Origin: Leptospirillum sp037442005
GTDB lineage: Bacteria; Nitrospirota; Leptospirillia; Leptospirillales; Leptospirillaceae
Assembly: GCA_037442005.1 (NCBI GenBank)
Contig: JBBIRA010000033.1
Span: 1-20,742, forward strand
Direction: 5' to 3'
DNA: 20,742 bases
Each line of letters begins with the position of its first letter. Within the stretch, counting starts at the first letter, position 1. Of the stretch, positions 6,184 to 13,929 are shown piece by piece. Below the pieces are notes generated by a model. The model had not been told where the DNA came from, made no database searches, and worked only from the letters and a program-made list of their open reading frames with translations. The position numbers and the translations under genes are program-made.

Positions 6184-7544
6184 TCCTCCTCGCCGCCGCC
6201 CATCAAACGGAGTTTCCGGTGCAGGGAGGTCCGGTCCACCTTTAACGCTTCGGAGGCCCGGGTCACATTCCCCCCGAAACGGTCAAGCACTTCCTGGATG
6301 TACTCGCGTTCAAAGACCTCCCGGGCCTCTTTCAGGGAAAGCCCTTCCACAACCGTTTTCTCCTGATGGCCAGTGACATCCCCCAGGATCTGACGGACTT
6401 CGGAAGCCGAGATCCGGCTCTGGGAGCTCATGATCAGGAGCCGTTCGATGAGATTTTTCAGCTCCCGGACATTTCCGGGCCAGGGGTAGGAAACCAGAAG
6501 AAGAAGCGCTTCCGGGTCGACAGACCGCGGCTTTAACCCTTCCCGGTCAGAAAGTTCCGACATGAAGTGATCGATCAGGACCGGAATATCCTCCGGCCGG
6601 TCGCGAAGGGCCGGGACATGAACCGGAATCACATTCAGACGGTAAAACAGATCCTCCCGGAACTCCCGGGCCCGGATCAGCTCGCGAAGGTCCTTGTTGG
6701 AAGCGGCCACCACCCGGACATCCACAGAGATATCCCGGTGTCCCCCCAGACGCTGGAGGACCCGTTCCTGAAGGACCCGCAAGACCTTGGCCTGGGTCTG
6801 TGGACTCATGTCCCCGATTTCATCCAGGAACAGTGTCCCGCCCGAAGCGATTTCGAACTTTCCTTTCCTGGTCGCCACCGCCCCGGTAAAGGCCCCTTTT
6901 TCATAACCGAACAGTTCACTTTCGATCAGGTTTTCCGGAATGGCGGCACAGTTCACATCCACAAAGGGACCCTGGGCGCGCTGAGAGAGCCTGTGAACCT
7001 CCCGGGCCACAAGTTCTTTTCCCGTTCCGTTTTCCCCCTGGATGAGAACCCACCCGTTGGAGGGAGCGGCCCGGGAGATCTCCTCCAGAAGAGCGCCAAT
7101 CGCCCCCCCCACCCCCACGATTTTCCGTTCCCGGGACACAATGGTCCGTAACACCCGGTTCTCTTCTTCAAGCCCCTTCTGTCTCAACGCATGGGCAACC
7201 GTAATCAGCACCTTGTCCAGGGAGAGGGGTTTTTCAATGTAATCAAACGCACCGGATTTAATCGCACGGACAGCCGTCTCGATCGTCCCGTGGCCACTCA
7301 TCACAATCACCGGAAGAAACGGAAACCGCTCACGGCATTCCGAGAGAAGCGCCAGTCCATCTTCCGTGCCCAGCCAGACATCCAGAAACACGACATCCGG
7401 CACCTCCTCCTCCAGAATTTTCCGAAACGCCTGGGAAGACGGTGCCTGAAACACCTGATAAGCCTCGTCGGAAAGGACCTGGGAAACGGTCTTCAGGATA
7501 TTCGGCTCATCGTCGCAAACGAGAACGGTTCCCTTTTGCATCAC
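6180..7544 (-). CDS. ntrX: NtrX-type sigma54-dependent response regulator
   Basis: The 454-residue protein has three domains. The receiver (residues 6-118) has acidic residues D11 and D12, phosphoacceptor D55 (FLDVWLG), and K105 in EKP. The AAA+ domain (about 140-370) has Walker A GENGTGKE (170-177), the sigma54-contact loop GAFTGA (217-222) and Walker B GGTLFLDEIG (235-244). A C-terminal Fis-type HTH lies at about 425-447 (GNVTRASEALKVDRTSLHRKL). It should activate sigma54 promoters once phosphorylated. GTG 7544 overlaps the ntrY stop; the ATG at 7541 is equally possible, and both lie behind GGGAGGGG. Pairing with the NtrY-like kinase directly upstream identifies it as NtrX rather than NtrC. 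No -24/-12 promoter was recognised in this window, so its targets are likely elsewhere. Confidence 0.92.
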   Translation of the reverse strand: MMQKGTVLVCDDEPNILKTVSQVLSDEAYQVFQAPSSQAFRKILEEEVPDVVFLDVWLGTEDGLALLSECRERFPFLPVIVMSGHGTIETAVRAIKSGAFDYIEKPLSLDKVLITVAHALRQKGLEEENRVLRTIVSRERKIVGVGGAIGALLEEISRAAPSNGWVLIQGENGTGKELVAREVHRLSQRAQGPFVDVNCAAIPENLIESELFGYEKGAFTGAVATRKGKFEIASGGTLFLDEIGDMSPQTQAKVLRVLQERVLQRLGGHRDISVDVRVVAASNKDLRELIRAREFREDLFYRLNVIPVHVPALRDRPEDIPVLIDHFMSELSDREGLKPRSVDPEALLLLVSYPWPGNVRELKNLIERLLIMSSQSRISASEVRQILGDVTGHQEKTVVEGLSLKEAREVFEREYIQEVLDRFGGNVTRASEALKVDRTSLHRKLRLMGGGEED

Positions 7545-9820
7545 TCTTCCCCTCCCCGGGATTCATTTTCCGGCGGAACCGGGAACGTCATGGTAAACAT
7601 GGCCCCCCCTTCGGGAGGGGAAAGATACTCGATCGTGGCATCATGTTCGAGAAGAATCCGGTGAACAATGGCGAGACCAAGCCCCATCCCCTGTTTTTTT
7701 GTGGAAAAATACGGAAGAAAGATCCGGTCGACATGATCGGAAGAGATGCCCGGACCCTGGTCCCTGAAGACCACAAACATCTTGTCCCTGCCGGAGGAGA
7801 GTTCCACCCGGATCTCGATCCTCCCGTCATCACCCATGGCCTGGAGTGCATTTTCGAAGAGATTGACAAACACCCGTCTGATGGCAGCCCGGTCGATGCG
7901 GATCACGGGAAGAGTCTCCAGGATACTGCATTCTACCACAAGATCTTTGTGGGCCGACCGGTACAGCGCGACAACATCAGTAATGACCGGCGCAATGGAC
8001 CCTGTTTCCGGACGGGCCCCGGGAAGTCTCGCATAGCCGGAAAATTCGTCGACCAGGTGTTTCATCCCCTGGACCTCATCGACAATAGTCTGGATCGCCT
8101 CCCTGAAAATACGCGGAAAATCTTCCGCCCCCTCCTCAAACTTCCGTTTTAACCGTTCGGCGGAAAGCCTGATGGGGGTCAACGGGTTCTTGATCTCGTG
8201 GGCGATCCGCTGGGCAACCTCCTGCCAGGCCAGCGACCGCTCCGCCGACCGCTGCGCCGTCACGTCATCAAAAACCATGACCGCCCCTCCCCGGAACTCC
8301 CCCGGCACCGGGTTCAGGCGATTGATCCGGAGACGGACATGTCTGGCTCCACCCCCCCCGATCCGTTCAACGGGAACTTCTTCCTCGCGGGAGTCAAGAC
8401 CCATCCGGCGCATCCGGTCCAGAAGAGCCCGGAATGTCTGAAGTGACGCCACGGGAAGTTCTCCCAGCGCATGGCCCAGAACCGACTCCGGAGAAACCCC
8501 CAGAAGGACCCCTGCCGAATGGTTGAAGGTCGTCAGCACATCATTGCCATCCGTCGAGAGAACCCCGGATCCGATGTGCTCAAGCACCGTCTCCATGTAC
8601 TCCCGGCGTCTCTTCAGCTCGTCATTGGTCTCCTGAAGTGACAGGCTCGACCGTGACAGATCCCCCGTCATCTGGTTAAAGGAGTGAATCAGAAGAGCAA
8701 ACTCATCTTGCCCTTCCTCATCGATCCGGACCGAGAGATTCCCTTTGGCGACCTCTTCCGTGGCTTTTTCCAGGACGCCGATCGGTTCGGTGATCCGGCG
8801 CGCCAACTGAATCCCGAACCAGACAGCCCCAAAAACGATAATCAGCGTAATCATGAAAAACAGCAGGATATAGGAAACACGGACAGGGTTCCGGAACTCC
8901 TGAAGACGGGCATAGTCATGAAACGTCCGGGACAGGGTGTCGAGACGGGCGGGAACATCCCCTTTCATGAAGGAATCCACCACGACAAGGCCGGAAAAGA
9001 CCGGATTCTCTCCACCGTCCGCCGGAGGGACCACCACCGGCGCAACCGCCCGGACCAGATCACCAAGCCCGGTAGCGGTCACAAACGACCCTGCCGTCCG
9101 GGAAAGGGCCAGAAGCTCCTCCGGCGGCGGTTCAACAAGCTGGACATCGACGGAACTTGAAGACACGTAACGGGTCGGAGGAGAGGGAACATCGGACTCT
9201 GTGGTCCGGTAAAGCTCAATTCCCGACAGCCCGAGAGTCCGCCTTCTCCGTCCGAGATAGCCCCGGAGTGCCTCCGGATTGGCGAGAAGAGCGGCGTTTC
9301 GGGAAAGCTCCCGGGCGATTTCTTTTGAGATCAGGAGATCCGCAACCCGGGTCCGGTCTTCATACCCTTTTGAAATCAGGTCCAGGGAGTTCAAGACCGA
9401 ACCGGAGACAGGAAGACTGAACCATCGCTGGGCGGAGCTGTTCAAAAACCCTGATGCCACGACAAACAGCAGAACGGAGGGAATCAGGACCATCATGAGA
9501 AACGCCCCGATCAGCTTCCATTTGAACCCCGCTCCAAAGACACCGGTTTTTTTTTCCCAGTAAACCTTGATCACGTTTCTGAACAGGACAAGAAGAAGCG
9601 ACGCGGTCAGGATGAAATCAATATTGAACAGGAAAAGGACGATCAGATGGGTAATCAGGCGGGACGACGCATGGATCCCCGGACGGACAATCTCCAGAAT
9701 GGTCAAAAAAACCGACAGGAAAAGAAAAGAACCGATCAGGAAAAGCGGAGAACGAACGGCTCGGCGCCATTTCTTGCTGACAGACCAGGAAACTTTGGGA
9801 AAACGGTCAGGAAAAATCAT
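7541..9820 (-). CDS. ntrY: NtrY-type membrane sensor histidine kinase
   Basis: A 759-residue kinase. Membrane helices lie near residues 25-45, 55-80 and 103-123. A periplasmic region of about 185 residues follows, then a fourth helix at 315-338. A HAMP linker (about 337-390) precedes a PAS domain (about 405-525). The HisKA H-box AHEIKNPLTPIRLS places the phosphoacceptor at H541. The ATPase domain shows the N-box N653/N657, G1 DQGPGI (687-692) and G2 GMGLGLAI (711-718). This order is the NtrY architecture. The kinase should phosphorylate NtrX, whose start overlaps this stop. Its own start at 9820 lies 14 bp inside the upstream gene, with AAGGTG about 7 nt before ATG. In other bacteria NtrYX responds to nitrogen, redox or envelope conditions; the signal here is unknown. 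Confidence 0.92.
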   Translation of the reverse strand: MIFPDRFPKVSWSVSKKWRRAVRSPLFLIGSFLFLSVFLTILEIVRPGIHASSRLITHLIVLFLFNIDFILTASLLLVLFRNVIKVYWEKKTGVFGAGFKWKLIGAFLMMVLIPSVLLFVVASGFLNSSAQRWFSLPVSGSVLNSLDLISKGYEDRTRVADLLISKEIARELSRNAALLANPEALRGYLGRRRRTLGLSGIELYRTTESDVPSPPTRYVSSSSVDVQLVEPPPEELLALSRTAGSFVTATGLGDLVRAVAPVVVPPADGGENPVFSGLVVVDSFMKGDVPARLDTLSRTFHDYARLQEFRNPVRVSYILLFFMITLIIVFGAVWFGIQLARRITEPIGVLEKATEEVAKGNLSVRIDEEGQDEFALLIHSFNQMTGDLSRSSLSLQETNDELKRRREYMETVLEHIGSGVLSTDGNDVLTTFNHSAGVLLGVSPESVLGHALGELPVASLQTFRALLDRMRRMGLDSREEEVPVERIGGGGARHVRLRINRLNPVPGEFRGGAVMVFDDVTAQRSAERSLAWQEVAQRIAHEIKNPLTPIRLSAERLKRKFEEGAEDFPRIFREAIQTIVDEVQGMKHLVDEFSGYARLPGARPETGSIAPVITDVVALYRSAHKDLVVECSILETLPVIRIDRAAIRRVFVNLFENALQAMGDDGRIEIRVELSSGRDKMFVVFRDQGPGISSDHVDRIFLPYFSTKKQGMGLGLAIVHRILLEHDATIEYLSPPEGGAMFTMTFPVPPENESRGGEE

Positions 9821-11102
9821 CCCCCATCACCTTCTTCCAGAGAGCTTTCCAGGGGTCATGGCCGGTTCCCCGACCGAACAGGGGAATCGTCCGGGTCACC
9901 CGGATCGACATCGGAACGGCGCCCAGAAAAGCCGGTGCCGGTTCTCTCACCGTCATGTCCACTTGGGCCGTTGGCCTTTTTCCTGAAAAAAGAGCCGACA
10001 GGGACCCATGCACATGCCGCTTTCCCGCATCGATGCGAACAGGGTCAAGCACCATCAGAAACGGGGCAAAGTGGCTATCGACCGACAGATGATCCACGAG
10101 ATCCCCCCCCAGGACCAGATGATCCCCCCGGAGCAGGGCTTTCCCCTTCCAGCGGTCAAAGGGGCCATGGATGTATCCGTCCAGACGCAAGACTCCCTTC
10201 ATCGTTGCCGGAGGTGTCTTTGCCCCCTGAAACAATGCCGGCCATCCGGACAGGTGAAGATTGCCGTGGAAGAAAAGATCAAGAAAAGGGGATTCACTGA
10301 TCCGGGTGACGCGACCTTCCACGGAGATCCAGGAAGGATCCTGCTGAAGCTTGACCCGAAAATTCCGGAGGCTTCCGGAGTCGAAAGAGCCGGAAAGCAT
10401 CGTCCTCGGCACAGAGAACACTCCACCGGAAAAATGGAGGACCAGCGGTCCGGAGTGGAACCGGGCCCGGAAACGGTCCATTAAAAGGTTGGGACGGATC
10501 TCCCCCTCGAGGCCGGAGATCGACAGGATCGGATCCCCGTTTCCCTGGTCGAGGAGAACCGATGCGTCCCGGATATGAAAATCCCGGACAGTGGCCCCTC
10601 CCTCTCCCCCGCCATGGGCCCCTGAAGACCATTGGGAAAGAAAGGACCGGAAGTTGTCCCGGCCACCCCGGTCGATGGCCGTAATCCGGATTCCCGTCAG
10701 GGACAGGTCCTCAATGTCGTAGACCCGGTTCAGAAGCGACAGGATCCCGAAATGTCCCGAAACGGAGCGAATAGTCACCAGAGGGGTCATGGGACCCGAC
10801 TGCTGCCCCGTTCCGGACAGGGGAAAAGAAATGGTGGCCCCATGAACTTCAAGGGTCCGGGAAAACACGCCGACCTTAAGGGAGCCAATGGCCAGCTGCC
10901 CGTGAAAGGTGTTTGAAACAGCGGATTTCAGCTCCCGGGACAACCCGGATTCAAGGACAAAGCGCAACAGAAGAAAGGAGACAAAAAGCAAGACAACCCC
11001 CGTGATCACCAGGATCGATGATTTCGGAGGAACCCGTTTTTGCCCACCCCTGATTTCGATATGAACGGCCCTTTCTGCGTCTGTTTCCATCATCCTGTCC
11101 AT
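9807..11102 (-). CDS. AsmA/DUF748-like membrane-anchored protein
   Basis: A 431-residue protein with one N-terminal membrane helix (about residues 29-50) and a long beta-rich region. The segment after the helix (LKSAVSNTFHGQLAIGSLKVGVFSRTLEVHG, split here by its turn) and the repeated short blocks such as LSLTGIRITAIDRGG and VRDFHIRDASVLLDQGNG are typical of AsmA, TamB and DUF748 proteins. These sit in the inner membrane, reach into the periplasm, and are linked to outer-membrane biogenesis and lipid transport. ATG 11102 is the first start, while ATG 11093 or 11090 is also possible. The end overlaps ntrY by 14 bp, so the two are translationally coupled and the kinase may monitor or control an envelope function. 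The exact subfamily is uncertain. Confidence 0.65.
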   Translation of the reverse strand: MDRMMETDAERAVHIEIRGGQKRVPPKSSILVITGVVLLFVSFLLLRFVLESGLSRELKSAVSNTFHGQLAIGSLKVGVFSRTLEVHGATISFPLSGTGQQSGPMTPLVTIRSVSGHFGILSLLNRVYDIEDLSLTGIRITAIDRGGRDNFRSFLSQWSSGAHGGGEGGATVRDFHIRDASVLLDQGNGDPILSISGLEGEIRPNLLMDRFRARFHSGPLVLHFSGGVFSVPRTMLSGSFDSGSLRNFRVKLQQDPSWISVEGRVTRISESPFLDLFFHGNLHLSGWPALFQGAKTPPATMKGVLRLDGYIHGPFDRWKGKALLRGDHLVLGGDLVDHLSVDSHFAPFLMVLDPVRIDAGKRHVHGSLSALFSGKRPTAQVDMTVREPAPAFLGAVPMSIRVTRTIPLFGRGTGHDPWKALWKKVMGDDFS

Positions 11103-11126
11103 GCCGGAGATGACGGACGGGTTTTG

Positions 11127-11801
11127 CTAAACGATCCGTGGACTCTTGTCGTTCTGGCGGACAAAAAACATCCGGGTCTGATACAGCATGTCCTTGATAT
11201 AATCCCGGTCTTCCACTGGAAGGGAATCGCCGGACTCTTTCAGGAAAAGATCCATCAGGTCAATATAAAACTTGGCGGCCTGGGGCTCGGGATTGCGGAC
11301 CTGCTTTCCGGTCCGGGGATCCACCCCCAGCGCATTAATCGCAAGCGCCCCAAGCAATGCCGGAATATGACCCAGACGTGGCTCTTCCTCCGCCGGAAGC
11401 TCTCCCCGGTCGGACAGGGCGGCGATCGACAGTTTATCCCGGAAAGATTCCTGGAACAGCTCCATCAACCGGAGCATAAACGTGGTTTCCCGAACACTGA
11501 ACCCCGCATCGGGAACACCGGTTTCCGGATCAATCCCGAGATGGGACATCGCCATACCCGCCAGAAAAGAGAGGATGTGCTCAAGCTTTGGCTCCCGCAT
11601 TGTCCCGGGAGGAAGCTCTTCTTCATGATCATGATCATGGTCATGGCCGGAATGGCCTTCCGGCTCTTCATGGCTCCGGGGCACATCCTTCGGCGCTTCA
11701 GGTGTTTTAGAGGGCGAGACGGGCTCGTCCACATCAAAACGGGGCCTGCGATCATTCACGATAATCTCTTCCTCTTCGTTCCTCTTTCTTTCCTCGGACA
11801 T
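11127..11801 (-). CDS. Tandem DUF1844-like protein with His/Asp-rich linker
   Basis: A 224-residue soluble protein, highly acidic at its N-terminus. A histidine-aspartate stretch (GHSGHDHDHDHEE) lies near residue 52. It is followed by two similar segments: LEHILSFLAGMAMSHLGIDP and LGHIPALLGALAINALGVDP, each then reaching a helix of type FMLRLMELFQES or FYIDLMDLFLKE. These match the DUF1844 pattern (membrane-free helical domain, LGxDPxTG, then LIDLL), which normally occurs once. The protein ends with MLYQTRMFFVRQN, as in DUF1844. ATG 11801 sits 4 nt after GGAGG, better spaced than ATG 11804. The gene lies between queA and the AsmA-like gene. The family has no assigned biochemical function; the His-Asp stretch could bind metal. 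Confidence 0.75.
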   Translation of the reverse strand: MSEERKRNEEEEIIVNDRRPRFDVDEPVSPSKTPEAPKDVPRSHEEPEGHSGHDHDHDHEEELPPGTMREPKLEHILSFLAGMAMSHLGIDPETGVPDAGFSVRETTFMLRLMELFQESFRDKLSIAALSDRGELPAEEEPRLGHIPALLGALAINALGVDPRTGKQVRNPEPQAAKFYIDLMDLFLKESGDSLPVEDRDYIKDMLYQTRMFFVRQNDKSPRIV

Positions 11802-11924
11802 CATTCCTCCCCGTCAATAGTGGTCAACAATGAATCGCCTTCCCAAAATTCTGGCCTGCGGCCTCTTCATCATGAAAGTCTAACACAACCCGAACGGCCA
11901 TCGAACCCGGCCACTCTCGCCGGA

Positions 11925-13076
11925 TCACCCCCCCGGGCGCCGGACGCCCCTGTCCTCCGGTAAGATCAGGCAGGCATCACCATAGCTGAGAAACGAAAGG
12001 CCACGGGAAAGAGCCTCTTCATACAGGATCCTCCATGATCCGTCTCCTCCGAGAAACGCGTCCAGAAGGACCAGGAGCGTTGAACGGGGCTGATGAAAGT
12101 TCGTAAACAGGCCATCGACATGGCGAAAGGAAAATCCCGGACGGATAAAGAGATCGGTATCCCCCGACAGGAGACCTGTCTTTCCGTGGCTTTCCAGAGA
12201 ACGGACAACGGTCGTTCCCACTGCAATGACCCGTCCACCCGACCGCTTCGTTTTCTCGATCAGGGAAAGCGTCTCTATAGGGATCTCATAGGATTCCTGG
12301 TGCATCCGGTGATCCTCCAGACGCCCCCCGGTGAGCGGACGGAACGTTCCCGCACCCACGTGAAGCGTCACGGTGGCGACCGTCACCCCCTTTGACACCA
12401 GACCCTCCAGAATTTTTTCCGAAAAATGAAGTCCCGCCGTCGGTGCCGCCACGGAACCGGGAAAACGGGAAAAAACGGTCTGGTACCGGTCCCGGTCCTG
12501 ATGATTGGCCGGACGGTGTTTCTGGATATAGGGCGGGAGAGGCATCTCCCCTTCCGCCTGAAGCCAGGCCAATACGTCGAGTCCTTCCGGAAGAACCCCT
12601 TCATAACAGCCCTCTTCTTCCACCCGACGGATATCCGTCAGGGTCACCCCGCCCGGAAAACGGATCTCATTGCCGTCTTTTCCGGGGTTCCGGGCCAAAA
12701 ACCGGATCCGTTCTCCCTTCGCTGTTCCAAACGACAGGAAAAGCACATCGATCAACCGGCCGGAAGCCGTTTCACCCCGGATGCGGGCGGGAATGACCCG
12801 GGTATTGTTGATCACGAGAAGATCCCCCGGAAGAAGATAGTTCCCCACCGATGAGACGCCATCAAGGATCAGGTCGTTCCGGGAAAATCCCCGGAAAGGG
12901 ATAACCATCATCCGGGAACCATCCCGTTCTTCGGGAGGATTGAGCCGGATGGCCTCATCGGGAAGCGCATAATCGTAGTAGGAAGATGCCAGGGAATCGG
13001 CCTCTTCCAGACCGGAAAGAGGCTGACCCGGAGAAACCGGTTCAAAAGTCAAAGATTGATCCCTTTCTTTGAACAT
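11925..13076 (-). CDS. queA: S-adenosylmethionine:tRNA ribosyltransferase-isomerase (QueA)
   Basis: A 383-residue enzyme with most QueA signatures: YDYALPDEAIRLNPPEERD at the N-terminal core, LLVINNTRVIPARI, LPPYI, VAAPTAGLHFSEKI, HVGAGTFRPL, VIAVGTTVVRSLES, and the C-terminal TNFHQPRSTLLVLLDAFLGG. QueA transfers and isomerises the ribosyl group of SAM onto preQ1 in tRNA, yielding epoxyqueuosine at position 34. The start ATG 13076 (MFKERD) is chosen because a longer frame back to 13187 would run into the upstream gene. An N-terminal stretch of about 30 residues precedes the core. No other queuosine gene is nearby. It is part of the minus-strand run leading to ntrYX. Confidence 0.95.
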   Translation of the reverse strand: MFKERDQSLTFEPVSPGQPLSGLEEADSLASSYYDYALPDEAIRLNPPEERDGSRMMVIPFRGFSRNDLILDGVSSVGNYLLPGDLLVINNTRVIPARIRGETASGRLIDVLFLSFGTAKGERIRFLARNPGKDGNEIRFPGGVTLTDIRRVEEEGCYEGVLPEGLDVLAWLQAEGEMPLPPYIQKHRPANHQDRDRYQTVFSRFPGSVAAPTAGLHFSEKILEGLVSKGVTVATVTLHVGAGTFRPLTGGRLEDHRMHQESYEIPIETLSLIEKTKRSGGRVIAVGTTVVRSLESHGKTGLLSGDTDLFIRPGFSFRHVDGLFTNFHQPRSTLLVLLDAFLGGDGSWRILYEEALSRGLSFLSYGDACLILPEDRGVRRPGG

Positions 13077-13114
13077 GGGAACCGTTCTGTACGAGACGGA
13101 AAATCCCTTTGTTT

Positions 13115-13786
13115 TTAAGGGGGAGAAGGTCCCTTTTGATTCAGGAAGTTGTTGAGCATCGATCCGACATCCGGAAAGGCCGTACAATCCGCGGGAGGAA
13201 CAAACAGGGCCGGAGAAGGCGTTGACAGGTCGATCTTTTTATACAGAACGGTATACATCGATCCATCCGCCATCGTGACGACCTCCTTGAGCGGAACATT
13301 GTCAAGATCGGTCGCATTCCAGAACTCGACAGTCACCGGCCCACCCGGAGCGCCTTTCCGGACTGTCAACAGGCGCTTCTCCACCGGATGTCCGTCGAGG
13401 TGACCGGGGCCCAGATCCTTGATATCAGAGGAATGTCCGGCCGGTGAAAGCCATGGCTGCATCTGGGCACGGGTTTCGGCGGGAACCGCCTTTTTCATGC
13501 AGAGATGGCGGGCGGGAAACACCACCGTCATCGTTCCCGATGCCGGAAGCAGGATCTCGTAGGTCCGCCCCATCGGGGCCATCGGGCCCCCGAGGTCGGG
13601 CTCAATCCGGATTTTTTGACCGGAACGATAAAATCGGGAAACGATCGACCGTCCCTGAAAAGAACTCTCGATTGTTGCCGAAAAATGATCAGGACCCAAC
13701 GGAGAGGCCGTCCGGGCCTGCACGACCTCCGGAAAGAGGGAAAACAAACACGCGATCAAAATTCCTGGCCAAAATCTCCGTCTCAC
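13115..13786 (-). CDS. Secreted protein, possible DUF4412/LolA-like fold
   Basis: Starting at GTG 13786, 5 nt after GGAGG, the product is about 223 residues with a signal peptide (RRRFWPGILIACLFSLFP) and a likely cleavage after VVQA. The mature part reads as short beta-strand blocks: FSATIESSFQGRSIVSRFY, then GQKIRIEPDLGG, YEILLPASGTMTVVFPARH, and later VTVEFWNATDLDNVPLKEVV and YTVLYKKIDLS. Strands of this order (salt-bridge-rich KxRxE, then a tag-like LPASGTM segment) recall DUF4412 and LolA-fold periplasmic proteins, but I am not certain. A longer frame opening at 13843 is possible but lacks a good ribosome site. queA begins 38 bp downstream of its stop, so the two are probably co-transcribed. 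Confidence 0.65.
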   Translation of the reverse strand: MRRRFWPGILIACLFSLFPEVVQARTASPLGPDHFSATIESSFQGRSIVSRFYRSGQKIRIEPDLGGPMAPMGRTYEILLPASGTMTVVFPARHLCMKKAVPAETRAQMQPWLSPAGHSSDIKDLGPGHLDGHPVEKRLLTVRKGAPGGPVTVEFWNATDLDNVPLKEVVTMADGSMYTVLYKKIDLSTPSPALFVPPADCTAFPDVGSMLNNFLNQKGPSPP

Positions 13787-13870
13787 GATCCCCTCCCGTT
13801 TTCCCTGACCTGCCCCCCGCGCCACGGGATCCCTGAGATCCAATGAACGGCTGTTAAAAATGCAGGAGAC

Positions 13871-13879
13871 ATCCTACCA
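13871..13879 (-). promoter_or_regulatory. Candidate extended -10 promoter for the 13786-6180 gene run
   Basis: On the minus strand TGG is followed by TAGGAT (13876-13871), matching the TGN-TANNAT form seen before tRNA-Leu and fabH. It would start transcription near 13864, about 78 nt before GTG 13786. No clear -35 is visible. The long run of same-strand genes downstream needs a promoter in this gap, which supports the call weakly. Confidence 0.35.
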
Positions 13880-13929
13880 TGGCCAGCGATCAGGGAGAAC
13901 ACCGTCCCCCCTTCAATACCGTTTAGCCG

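Noticed and set aside
13077..13187. Longer N-terminus for QueA
   Set aside because: It would overlap the upstream gene by about 70 bp, has no QueA similarity and lacks a ribosome site advantage.
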